Of a stretch of 64,000 nucleotides of DNA, positions 39,631 to 48,735 are shown one piece after another (position 1 is the first letter of the stretch; every line of letters begins with the position of its first letter). Below the pieces are notes generated by a model, which ran no database searches, had not been told where the DNA came from, and saw nothing but the letters and a program-made list of their open reading frames with translations. Both the position numbers and the translations under genes were made by a program. The DNA lies in the NCBI GenBank assembly GCA_003280485.1, contig QCEU01000002.1, forward strand, positions 92,406-156,405, given 5' to 3'. Origin of the DNA: Pelagibacteraceae bacterium AG-359-O02. Its GTDB lineage: Bacteria; Pseudomonadota; Alphaproteobacteria; Pelagibacterales; Pelagibacteraceae.

Positions 39631-41369
39631 CTTTTGTTTATTTGTTTATTATAATAGTTTTTATAAGTAACAGATTTTGTTAAGAGTTCTTCATGATTAC
39701 CTGAATCAATTACCATACCCTTATCCATAACGTAAATTTTATCAGAATTTAGAATAGTTGAAAGTCTATGTGCAATTACTATCGTTGTCTTATTTAAAGT
39801 TAATTTATCTAAAGCTATCTGTATTTTTTCTTCAGTTTCAGAGTCTAAAGATGAAGTGGCCTCATCTAAGAGAATAATTTTACTTTTTTTTAAAAATGCT
39901 CTTGCAATTGAAAGTCGTTGCTTTTCTCCTCCCGAAAGTCTAACACCATTTTCTCCAATTACTGTTTCATATTTATCTTTAAGTTTGTTAATAAATTCAG
40001 AACACATTGAAAGTTCAGCAGCTTCATATATTTCCTCATTACTTGAATTTGGTTTTGCATATTTAATATTATTAAGAATAGTATCATCAAATAATGTAAC
40101 GTTTTGATCAACAATTGAAATTTCTTTGCGTAAAGAAACTAATTTCACTTCTTTGATATCTTGACCATCAATTTCTATAACTCCTGATTTGGGATCGTAT
40201 ATTCTTGGAATTAAACTAAGCAGTGTTGATTTCCCCGAACCACTTTGTCCAACTAATGCAGTCATTTTACCACCATTAATCCTTAAATTTATATCTTTTA
40301 AAACTTTATTTTCAGAATTTAAGGAATAATTAAAACTTACATTTTTTAAATCTAAATCTCCTGATTTTATTTCTAAATTCATTTTATCTTTATTTTCATT
40401 AATTAAATTTATCTTATCAATAATTGGAAGTATTCTTTTACCTGCTGATAAGCCTTGCCCTACACCTACGTTAATTGTGGCAAGTGATTTAACAGGCTGA
40501 TAAGCTAACATCATAGCTGCTAAGAAAGAGAAAAAATTGTTTAAGCTCAATTGATCATTCATTATTAATTTACCAGAGTAAAAAATTAGTATAGCAATCA
40601 TGATTCCTGTTAAAATTTCCATAACGGGTGTGGCTCTGATAAAGACAGAAGATATTTTTATTGTTTTTTCTTTTAAATCATTAACAAATTTTTCTGATCT
40701 TTCATTTTCGTACTTTTCTCTTTGAAAAATTTTTATAATTTTATGATTTTTAAATATATCAACTAAATATTTGTTTAAATCACCTGACTTTTCTTGAGCT
40801 TCAGTAACAACCTTACTCATTCGTTTACCTAATTTTTTTGCAATAAATGATGCAAATGGAATCATAATAATTGCAATTAGAGAGAGCCTCCAATTTTGGA
40901 AAAACATTACAGTGAGTAGTCCAATTAAAGTTAATCCATCTTTGAAAAATGCAAGAAATGAAGTACTAAGCATTGCAGTTATTTGGTTAACATCAAAATT
41001 AAGATTGGAAATATATTTTCCAGTATGCTTGTTTTCTATATTTTCGGTATCAGCCTTAATAAATGATGAAAGCATGTTAACTTGTATTGCTTTTTTAACC
41101 TCTTCTGCGACTTTAATCATTGTAACTCTTGCTAAATAGAGAGAAATTCCTTTAGTCGCAAAGGCTAGAATTATTAATAATGGGATTATCAAAAGTAGGC
41201 TCTGATCTTTATTAATAAAAATTTTATCAATTGCTGGATCTAATAACCATGCAGTTGCTGATGTACTGCCTGCAACTAACATAGAAAAAAAGACTGCTAG
41301 AAAAATTTTATTTAAATATTTTTTAGTATAGTCTTTGTAGAGTCTTTTTAATATTTCAAGGTTAGACAT
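39627..41369 (-). CDS. msbA: Lipid A export ABC transporter (MsbA-like)
   Basis: Fused TMD-NBD; VGQSGSGKSTLLSLIPRIYDP; LSGGEKQRLSIARA. Confidence 0.88.
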   Translation of the reverse strand: MSNLEILKRLYKDYTKKYLNKIFLAVFFSMLVAGSTSATAWLLDPAIDKIFINKDQSLLLIIPLLIILAFATKGISLYLARVTMIKVAEEVKKAIQVNMLSSFIKADTENIENKHTGKYISNLNFDVNQITAMLSTSFLAFFKDGLTLIGLLTVMFFQNWRLSLIAIIMIPFASFIAKKLGKRMSKVVTEAQEKSGDLNKYLVDIFKNHKIIKIFQREKYENERSEKFVNDLKEKTIKISSVFIRATPVMEILTGIMIAILIFYSGKLIMNDQLSLNNFFSFLAAMMLAYQPVKSLATINVGVGQGLSAGKRILPIIDKINLINENKDKMNLEIKSGDLDLKNVSFNYSLNSENKVLKDINLRINGGKMTALVGQSGSGKSTLLSLIPRIYDPKSGVIEIDGQDIKEVKLVSLRKEISIVDQNVTLFDDTILNNIKYAKPNSSNEEIYEAAELSMCSEFINKLKDKYETVIGENGVRLSGGEKQRLSIARAFLKKSKIILLDEATSSLDSETEEKIQIALDKLTLNKTTIVIAHRLSTILNSDKIYVMDKGMVIDSGNHEELLTKSVTYKNYYNKQINKS

Positions 41370-42236
41370 TTAAAGTATTTTTCCAATTAAAATATTTATA
41401 AATACAATTAGACCTAATAAATTATTGCTTTTAAATTTTTCTAGACACATATTAGGATTTGATACTTCAAGATTTTTTATTTGATACAAGCCTAAATGAA
41501 AAAAAGTGATTATAAGAGAAATAAAATATAAGTTTTTAAAGTTCATAATAAAGCCAACCAAAATCAATGAAATAAAAAAAAATAGATAACATAAAGAAAT
41601 AAATTTTTTTGGGTTATTTTTAAATTTTATCGAGGTAGATTTAACTCCTATAATCTCATCATCTTTAATATCTTGATATCCATAAATTGTGTCGTAACCC
41701 AGTGTCCAAAATATGGCTCCAAAATAAAAAATTATTGGTACCAAATTTATGCTGTTATTTATTGAAATCCAAGCAAGAACTAGTCCATAATTAAAGGTGA
41801 TTCCTAAAAACAGTTGTGGCCAATAGGTAAATCTTTTCATTAATGGATATGTAAATGCTAGCGGCATAGACAATAGAGCCATTAAAATTGTAAACTTATT
41901 AAAATTGATCAAGACTAAGAATGCCAATGCACATAAAACAAATGAATAAAAAACTGCAAGTTTTACAGAAACTTTTCCTGATGCGATTGGTCTCTTTTTT
42001 GTTCTCTCAACTTTTTTGTCAAAATTTTTATCTACAATGTCATTTACAATACAACCAGCAGATCTCATTAATATTGACCCAAGCAAAAATAGCAAAGTAT
42101 AAAAATAAAATTTTGTTAATTCAGAATTAAAATCATAAGCAATAGTGATACCCCATAGACAAGGCCAAAATAAAAGCATGTAACCAATTGGTCTATTTAA
42201 TCTTGTAAGTTCAATGAACAATTTGATATTTTGCAT
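41370..42236 (-). CDS. ubiA: 4-hydroxybenzoate polyprenyltransferase
   Basis: RPIGYMLLFWPCLWG; NDIVDKNFDKKVERTKKRPIASG. Confidence 0.93.
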   Translation of the reverse strand: MQNIKLFIELTRLNRPIGYMLLFWPCLWGITIAYDFNSELTKFYFYTLLFLLGSILMRSAGCIVNDIVDKNFDKKVERTKKRPIASGKVSVKLAVFYSFVLCALAFLVLINFNKFTILMALLSMPLAFTYPLMKRFTYWPQLFLGITFNYGLVLAWISINNSINLVPIIFYFGAIFWTLGYDTIYGYQDIKDDEIIGVKSTSIKFKNNPKKFISLCYLFFFISLILVGFIMNFKNLYFISLIITFFHLGLYQIKNLEVSNPNMCLEKFKSNNLLGLIVFINILIGKIL

Positions 42237-42288
42237 AACAATTTACTTGTAAATAGCAAAGCAGAGTCTCATAATCAAATTGATTCGA

Positions 42289-42696
42289 ATGAATATAGAT
42301 TACACTGTAACTGCATTAATGTTTCCAGCAATACCGCTTATAATGAGCGTATATAGTAATCGATTTCACACCTTGAGTGGATTAATTAGAAAAATTCATG
42401 ATGAATATGTTTTTGAAAAACATACTCCTCCAGAATGGAAAGACCAACTCTTAAACCTAAATAGCAGAATTGGAGTATTAAAATTTGCAATTATGTCAGC
42501 AGCATTTGGCTTTTTATTTAATATGCTCACTGTATTTGCTCTTTATTTAGAAAGTTTAATTGTAGCTAGAGTAATTTTTGGAACGTGCTGTTTATCTATG
42601 ATGATTTCAATTATATTTTTTATTAGAGAAATACAAATATCCACCAAAGCTTTAAAACTTCATCTTTCTGATATGGATGTTCAGTTTAAGGAATAA
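42289..42696 (+). CDS. DUF2721 family membrane protein
   Basis: TALMFPAIPLIMSVYSNRFHTLSGLIRKIHDEY; ATG at 42289 preferred over TTG at 42280. Confidence 0.7.
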   Translation: MNIDYTVTALMFPAIPLIMSVYSNRFHTLSGLIRKIHDEYVFEKHTPPEWKDQLLNLNSRIGVLKFAIMSAAFGFLFNMLTVFALYLESLIVARVIFGTCCLSMMISIIFFIREIQISTKALKLHLSDMDVQFKE

Positions 42697-43657
42697 TTAC
42701 TGCCGGACCTGTAATTTTTCTTCCTTCTAAATCTTTATGTGCTTGAACTGCATCTTTTAATTTATATTTTTTAAAAATTTCTATTTTTACATTTCCTGAT
42801 GAAATTTGTTTAAATAACATGTTAGCTGCCTCTAGTATTTCTTCACTATTTGTAAAGTATTGATTCATTGCAGGTCTAACAAAATAAATACCCTTTGGTT
42901 GCAAAGATTTTGAAACAATAATTGGGTTAAGGGGACCCGATGCATTCCCAAATGAAACCATTGTCCCTCTTAATTTTAAACATTCAATGGATTTATCATA
43001 TGTTGTTTTTCCCACACCATCATAAACAACTGAAACACCTTTACTATTTGTGAGTTCCAACACTTTTTTTGCAAAGTCTTCCTTAGAATAATTTATAACT
43101 TCATCGCAACCATATTTTTTTGCTATTTCAACTTTTTCATCACTACCAACTGTTCCAATAACTTTAAGTCCTAAACTTTTTGCCCACTGACAAAAGAATT
43201 GTCCCACGCCACCAGCTGCTGCATGAAATAACACTGTTTCACCCTTTTTTGGAATATATGTTTTGTGTAATAAATAAAATGTTGTCATTCCTTTTGTCAT
43301 TGCACTTGAAACTTGCTCCAAATCAATATCATCAGGAACTTTTACTATATTTTTTGATGTGTAATTTCTATGAGTTGAGTAGGCACCCAATGGAGCTGCA
43401 GCGTATGCAATTTTATCCCCAACCGAAAAATTAGAAACATTTGAACCAACTTCTTTAATTATGCCTGCTGCTTCCATTCCAATACCAGTTGGTAACTGAA
43501 GAGGATATAAGCCTGATCTATGATAAGTATCTATATAATTCAAACCAATTGAAACATGTTCGATTTGAACTTCATCTGCTCCTGGTTTTTCTAAAGATAT
43601 ATCTTCTAGTTTTAGAACTTCTGGGCCACCTGTATTTGTTACTTTAATAGATTTCAT
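42686..43657 (-). CDS. NADPH:quinone oxidoreductase (zeta-crystallin-like MDR)
   Basis: GLNYIDTYHRSGLYP; HAAAGGVGQFFCQWAK. Confidence 0.92.
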   Translation of the reverse strand: MKSIKVTNTGGPEVLKLEDISLEKPGADEVQIEHVSIGLNYIDTYHRSGLYPLQLPTGIGMEAAGIIKEVGSNVSNFSVGDKIAYAAAPLGAYSTHRNYTSKNIVKVPDDIDLEQVSSAMTKGMTTFYLLHKTYIPKKGETVLFHAAAGGVGQFFCQWAKSLGLKVIGTVGSDEKVEIAKKYGCDEVINYSKEDFAKKVLELTNSKGVSVVYDGVGKTTYDKSIECLKLRGTMVSFGNASGPLNPIIVSKSLQPKGIYFVRPAMNQYFTNSEEILEAANMLFKQISSGNVKIEIFKKYKLKDAVQAHKDLEGRKITGPAVIIP

Positions 43658-44490
43658 TTTACAAATGTACCTTTATGATAATCCTCGACTGCTTGCAAGA
43701 TTTCTTGTTTAGTGTTCATAACAAATGGGCCACCTCTAGCAATTTGTTCGCCTATTGGTTTTCCAGCAATTAGAAGAAACTTAGCATTAGTTGAGCCATA
43801 AACCTTAAGTTTATCTCCCTTTTCTAAAATAATTAGTTTTGAATTTTCAACTTTTTGATGTTGGTGATTTCCAATTTTTATCTCACCTTCAATTAAATAA
43901 ATAAATGAATTGTGAGTTGATGGTAAATCAAAATTGAACTCTTTGCCTTTATTTAATTCTACATCAAAATAAATAGGCTCAACATTATGTTTTTTTACAG
44001 GTCCCTCAGCTTGTTCAAATTTACCAGCTATGACTTTTACAATTTTTTCCTTATCTTTGTATGATTGCATCTGATCCGCATCTATGTAGATATAATTAGG
44101 TTTGCTCATTTTAAGTTTAGCTGGCATGTTGATCCATAATTGAAATCCATGTAGCTTACCTTCTTTCATTGCTGGCATTTCAGAGTGAATTATTCCACTT
44201 CCAGTTTTCATCCACTGAACATCTCCTGCCGTCATTCTTCCTTCGCCACCTGTACTATCTTTGTGTTGAAAATCTCCAGCTAACATATAGGTTACTGTTT
44301 CTATTCCTCGATGAGGATGAGGTGGAAAACCTGCTATATAATCTTCACTATTTTCTGATCCAAATTCATCAAGCATTAAAAATGGATCAAAGTAATTTGG
44401 CTCAACACCAATACTTCTTTTTAATTTAACTCCAGCCCCGTCAGATGCTGGCGTAGGCTCAATAATTTTTTTTACTTCTATGTCAGACAT
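43654..44490 (-). CDS. Pirin family protein
   Basis: DPFLMLDEFG ... GFPPHPHRGIETVTYML. Confidence 0.93.
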   Translation of the reverse strand: MSDIEVKKIIEPTPASDGAGVKLKRSIGVEPNYFDPFLMLDEFGSENSEDYIAGFPPHPHRGIETVTYMLAGDFQHKDSTGGEGRMTAGDVQWMKTGSGIIHSEMPAMKEGKLHGFQLWINMPAKLKMSKPNYIYIDADQMQSYKDKEKIVKVIAGKFEQAEGPVKKHNVEPIYFDVELNKGKEFNFDLPSTHNSFIYLIEGEIKIGNHQHQKVENSKLIILEKGDKLKVYGSTNAKFLLIAGKPIGEQIARGGPFVMNTKQEILQAVEDYHKGTFVK

Positions 44491-44499
44491 ATTATTTAT

Positions 44500-44871
44500 T
44501 TAAAATTTCTTATCTAAACTAAAATTTTTAGTTCCATTTACGAATATAAATAGAAACCCACCTGCTAATGCTACATTTTTCAAAAAAGATCCTAATTGCA
44601 TCTGATCCGAAAAATCGTTGTGAAAAATTACTGCTGTAGCAATACAAAATAGACTTAATAAACCTGCTGCAATTTTTGCTTTATAGCCTAATATTATTAA
44701 GATAGGTCCCACTATCTCCAAAATTATTGCCGGTATAATTAAAATACCTGGTATTCCAAACCCCTCCATCCAGCCAACTGTTCCATCATAATTACTAATT
44801 TTAAAAAAACCATTAAGAAGAAATAAAGCTGAAATTAAAATTCTTGCAACAAAATCTATAATGTTTGTCAT
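44500..44871 (-). CDS. DoxX family membrane protein
   Basis: Four-TM DoxX pattern, ISALFLLNGFFKI. Confidence 0.85.
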   Translation of the reverse strand: MTNIIDFVARILISALFLLNGFFKISNYDGTVGWMEGFGIPGILIIPAIILEIVGPILIILGYKAKIAAGLLSLFCIATAVIFHNDFSDQMQLGSFLKNVALAGGFLFIFVNGTKNFSLDKKF

Positions 44872-44892
44872 GATTTTAAAATAATGACTTGT

Positions 44893-45552
44893 TTAAATAA
44901 TATCAAGTAAGTGTTTAAGATTATTAATCTGATTTTCAGGAGAGTAATCTAGATTATCAAAAATAATATTATTTCTATTCACCCAAATAGCATTAAAACC
45001 ATAATTACCACCACCAGAAACATCCCATGTATTTGCGCTTAAAAAGGCGACTTCACGTTTTTCAATCTTATATTTTTTAACTGGAATATCGTATACTTTT
45101 GAGTCTGGCTTAAAAATACCTACTTCTTCTACGGAAAAAATATCATCAAAAACTTTAAGATTATTACTAGAGACCAATTCATTGAGAAGGGAAGGAGTTC
45201 CATTTGAAAGTATTGATAGTTTGTAATTTTTTTCTTTTAATAATAGTAGAGTTTCTTTTACTTCTGGATAAGGGGAAAGAATTTTATAAAGATCAAGTAA
45301 TTCACTTTTCATATTAGGATTAATATTAAAAACTTTCATTGATTTATCTAAACTATCCTCAGTTATTTCCCAAAAATCTTTATGTCTTTTCATTAGACTT
45401 CTAAGCCAAGTATATTCTAGCTGAGTTGTTCGCCAATAATTTGAAAAACTTTCCCATTTGCTGCCAATTTTATCTTTACATTTTTCTGCCGCAGAATTGA
45501 CATCAAATAAAGTTCCATACGCATCGAAAATTATTGCTTTAATATTTTTCAT
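44893..45552 (-). CDS. Haloacid dehalogenase type II (HAD family)
   Basis: FDAYGTLFDV; LSNGTP; LSANTWDVSGGGNYGF. Confidence 0.83.
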   Translation of the reverse strand: MKNIKAIIFDAYGTLFDVNSAAEKCKDKIGSKWESFSNYWRTTQLEYTWLRSLMKRHKDFWEITEDSLDKSMKVFNINPNMKSELLDLYKILSPYPEVKETLLLLKEKNYKLSILSNGTPSLLNELVSSNNLKVFDDIFSVEEVGIFKPDSKVYDIPVKKYKIEKREVAFLSANTWDVSGGGNYGFNAIWVNRNNIIFDNLDYSPENQINNLKHLLDII

Positions 45553-45568
45553 AAATTACTTTCTTGAT

Positions 45569-46279
45569 ATGAGTAATATTAGAATATTTTTTCCTGAAAG
45601 TTTATCTCTTAATTTTAATTCTTGGCTTGAAAAACCACAATCACACTATTTAACAAAAGTAATGAGACTTAAAATTGGTGAAAATTTTTCATTATTTAAT
45701 AAAAATGGAGAGTGGTTAGCTAAAATTAATAATATCAGTAGTGACAAAGTTGAATTTAGTATTCAAGAAAAATTAAGAAATAAAGAAAACCCGGTAGAAA
45801 TTTGGTTGGCATTTTCGCCAATTAAATCAAATTATTCTAATTTCATGATACAGAAGGCCACTGAATTGGGTGTAACTAAATTTATTCCAATTATTTTTGA
45901 TAGAACAATTGTAAGAAAGATTAATTCTAAAAGATTAGAAAAAATAATTATAGAGGCAACAGAGCAGTCAAATAGAATAAATCTTCCTTCTTTAGAAAAA
46001 CCTCAAAACTTGAAAAGTTTCTTAAAAAAAAATGAAAATAAAATAGATTTAATTTTTACCGACCTTAATACTAAAAATAAAAAAATTGAGTTAAATAAAG
46101 ACAGAAGTAAATCATTGTGTATTATAATTGGACCTGAGGGTGATTTTTCAGAGCAAGAAAGGAATAATATTTTAAATTTTAAAAGTGTAAAATCATTTAA
46201 AATAAATGAAAATATTCTCAGATCAGAGACAGCAGTAATTTCGTCGATATCAATAATTAGTTATATTTTGAATTTATAA
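45569..46279 (+). CDS. rsmE: 16S rRNA (uracil1498-N3)-methyltransferase
   Basis: IIGPEGDFSEQE; NENILRSETAVI; start moved from 45458 to ATG 45569 (MSNIRIFFPE...). Confidence 0.9.
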   Translation: MSNIRIFFPESLSLNFNSWLEKPQSHYLTKVMRLKIGENFSLFNKNGEWLAKINNISSDKVEFSIQEKLRNKENPVEIWLAFSPIKSNYSNFMIQKATELGVTKFIPIIFDRTIVRKINSKRLEKIIIEATEQSNRINLPSLEKPQNLKSFLKKNENKIDLIFTDLNTKNKKIELNKDRSKSLCIIIGPEGDFSEQERNNILNFKSVKSFKINENILRSETAVISSISIISYILNL

Positions 46280-46861
46280 ATATTTGTTAATTAATTTGAT
46301 TGATTTTTTAATATCGTCTCTGTGAGAAATTTTAGCAATATATTTTCCATCTTTTAGTAGAATCACGGGTGAGCTATGATCAACATTGTAATCACCATTT
46401 TCAAGAAAAATCTTTTGACTGATTATTCCCCATGATTGTGATAATAAAAAAATTTCACCTGGATCTCCAGTGATTCCAACAAACTCGTTATCAAAATTTC
46501 TTAGATAATCTTTAATAACTTCTGGAGTATCTCTTTTAGGATCAACGCTAATAAAAAAAACTTTTAAATCTTTTTTTTTATTTTTCTTTATTCTATTCAA
46601 TGCGATATCCATTTTATTTAAAGTCATTGGGCAAATATCAGGACAATTTGTAAAACCAAAAAAAATTGCAGTTAAAGGTCCATCAAAAGATTCTTGAGTT
46701 ATAATATTATTGTTCATATCTTTAAGCACAAAATTTGAGCCCTTAAATGCTGCGACTGATTGGTCTTTTTGTTCTTTCATAGAAAGAAATACGGGAAGCA
46801 TCAAAAAAAAGAATATTGTTAAGCATCCAGTTAATACTGCAATTGAGGTTTTTATTTTCAT
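46274..46861 (-). CDS. SCO1/SenC copper chaperone
   Basis: FFGFTNCPDICPMTLNKM; VDHSSPVILL. Confidence 0.92.
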   Translation of the reverse strand: MKIKTSIAVLTGCLTIFFFLMLPVFLSMKEQKDQSVAAFKGSNFVLKDMNNNIITQESFDGPLTAIFFGFTNCPDICPMTLNKMDIALNRIKKNKKKDLKVFFISVDPKRDTPEVIKDYLRNFDNEFVGITGDPGEIFLLSQSWGIISQKIFLENGDYNVDHSSPVILLKDGKYIAKISHRDDIKKSIKLINKYL

Positions 46862-46897
46862 TATTGTAAAATTATATATAGGAACTATATAAACAAT

Positions 46898-47575
46898 ATG
46901 TCTCTATTAAAGAAAATATTTGGCACATTAACTGAAAAACCTTGGGAACAAGATCAAGCGGTAATTGATAGTGGCCATTCTGGAAAAACATTTGAAATTT
47001 CAAATCAAATGTCGGCTGTTATTATTATTTTTGGAGTAAGTACAACTTTATTTAGTTTAATTTTTACTGGCTACCTTTACTCACTACCCCCTGAACAAGA
47101 TACAACTTTTATACTTAAGACAAATTTACTTTGGATAAATACATTGGTCTTAATTCTAGTAACAATATTTTTTAATAGAATAAGTAAAGATTTAAAAAAT
47201 GGAATTACAAACACAATAAAAAAAAATCTAATTTATGTAGGTGCTTTAAGTTATATATTTTTATTTCTACAATTAGCTTTATGGTACCAGCTTATGAAAA
47301 GTGGGAATTTTGTTTCAACTAATACATATTTTTCATCTTATTATTTCTTTACCGCATTACATGGTATTCATCTTTTAGGAGGTCTCTATTTTTGGGGCAA
47401 AGTAAGCTCAAAAATTTTTAAATTAGATGAGAAAGATTACAACAAAGAAGAAAAAAGTATTAATGCTCTTTCATTGTACTGGTTATTTCTATTTATAGTT
47501 TGGCTAGTTTTCTTTACAATAATGTTTGCATACAATGATACTGTTATAGAATTCTGCAAATCTTTGATTGCATAA
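46898..47575 (+). CDS. Heme-copper oxidase subunit III family protein (first of two)
   Basis: Multi-TM; FFTALHGIHLLGGLYFW; C-terminal YWLFLFIVWLVFF. Confidence 0.78.
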   Translation: MSLLKKIFGTLTEKPWEQDQAVIDSGHSGKTFEISNQMSAVIIIFGVSTTLFSLIFTGYLYSLPPEQDTTFILKTNLLWINTLVLILVTIFFNRISKDLKNGITNTIKKNLIYVGALSYIFLFLQLALWYQLMKSGNFVSTNTYFSSYYFFTALHGIHLLGGLYFWGKVSSKIFKLDEKDYNKEEKSINALSLYWLFLFIVWLVFFTIMFAYNDTVIEFCKSLIA

Positions 47576-47576
47576 T

Positions 47577-47768
47577 TTATATAAATAAAACTAACACTGA
47601 TCCAAACACTGCGATTATAATTAAAAGTATATTAACTGATCTTAGATATCTTTTAGTTTCAGGTTTTGTCTCTCCTTTTGAGAATCTTCCTGCACCTAAA
47701 GAAATTACAAAATAGAATGCCAAAACCAAAGTAAGAATTGTTATCAAAATACCTAATTTACCGAGCAT
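47577..47768 (-). CDS. Small two-TM membrane protein (HIG1/twin-TM-like)
   Basis: 63 aa, two TM helices with GAGRFSKGE linker. Confidence 0.55.
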   Translation of the reverse strand: MLGKLGILITILTLVLAFYFVISLGAGRFSKGETKPETKRYLRSVNILLIIIAVFGSVLVLFI

Positions 47769-47804
47769 AAATATATTGATTATATTAGTATAATTAATAT
47801 GTTT

Positions 47805-47821
47805 TATGACATTTTGTCATA
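47805..47821. promoter_or_regulatory. Perfect inverted repeat in the coxB upstream region, candidate operator
   Basis: TATGACA-TTT-TGTCATA between divergent small gene and coxB. Confidence 0.45.
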
Positions 47822-47855
47822 GGTATTTATAGGATTATTCTTCTATATAAGCACT

Positions 47856-48692
47856 ATGCATGCAGGAATAATTTTTTTATTAGTAATCATCGGATCTGTC
47901 TTATTTCATGTTTTTACCCCTTGGTATTGGACCGATATAGCATCAAATTGGGGTGGAATGGACGATACTATAACTCTTACTTTTTGGGTAGGCGGAGGAG
48001 TATTCGTAGCTGTTTGCCTATTTATGATTTACTGTGTTTTTAGATATTCACATAAAGAAGATAGAAGAGCAGAATATAAACCTGAAGATAAAAAATTAGA
48101 AAAAATTTTAACATGGGCTACTACCTTAGGAGTTGCCGCTTTACTAGCACCTGGTCTTATTATTTGGAATCAATATGTAAATGTTCCAAAGAATGCAATT
48201 GAAGTTGATGTGATGGCATGGCAATGGGGATGGCAATATAGACTTCCTGGAGCAGATGGAAAATTAGGAACTACACAAGTAAGAAACATTGCTGACAATA
48301 ATCCATTTGGTATCAACCCAGATGATCCATTTGGAAGAGATGACATAATGGTTGAGAGTGATGTTATAAATTTAGAAAACAATAGACCTGTAAAAATTTT
48401 ACTAAGATCAGTAGACGTGCTTCATAATTGGTATGTTCCACAATTTAGAGCAAAAATGGATGCAGTTCCAGGAACTGTTACTTTCTATTGGTTTGAACCT
48501 AACAAAGTAGGTGAATACGAAGTTTTATGTGCAGAGTATTGTGGTGTTGGACACTATGCAATGAGAGGTGGTGTAGAGGTCCAAGATAAAGCCGATTATG
48601 AAGTTTGGTTAAGCGAACAAGAAACTTTTGAGGAATTATCTGCAAGATATGAAAAATTAAACGTGGATGGGAACAAATTGGCCAAAAAATAA
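47856..48692 (+). CDS. coxB: Cytochrome c oxidase subunit II (CuA site)
   Basis: EYEVLCAEYCGVGHYAMRG CuA ligand motif. Confidence 0.95.
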   Translation: MHAGIIFLLVIIGSVLFHVFTPWYWTDIASNWGGMDDTITLTFWVGGGVFVAVCLFMIYCVFRYSHKEDRRAEYKPEDKKLEKILTWATTLGVAALLAPGLIIWNQYVNVPKNAIEVDVMAWQWGWQYRLPGADGKLGTTQVRNIADNNPFGINPDDPFGRDDIMVESDVINLENNRPVKILLRSVDVLHNWYVPQFRAKMDAVPGTVTFYWFEPNKVGEYEVLCAEYCGVGHYAMRGGVEVQDKADYEVWLSEQETFEELSARYEKLNVDGNKLAKK

Positions 48693-48735
48693 CAATTTAT
48701 TAATTTAAAAAAAAATATATATAGAGGATAAAATT

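Noticed and set aside
45458-45568. N-terminal extension of the rsmE ORF
   Set aside because: Antisense to the 5' end of the haloacid dehalogenase gene; RsmE-like sequence begins at ATG 45569
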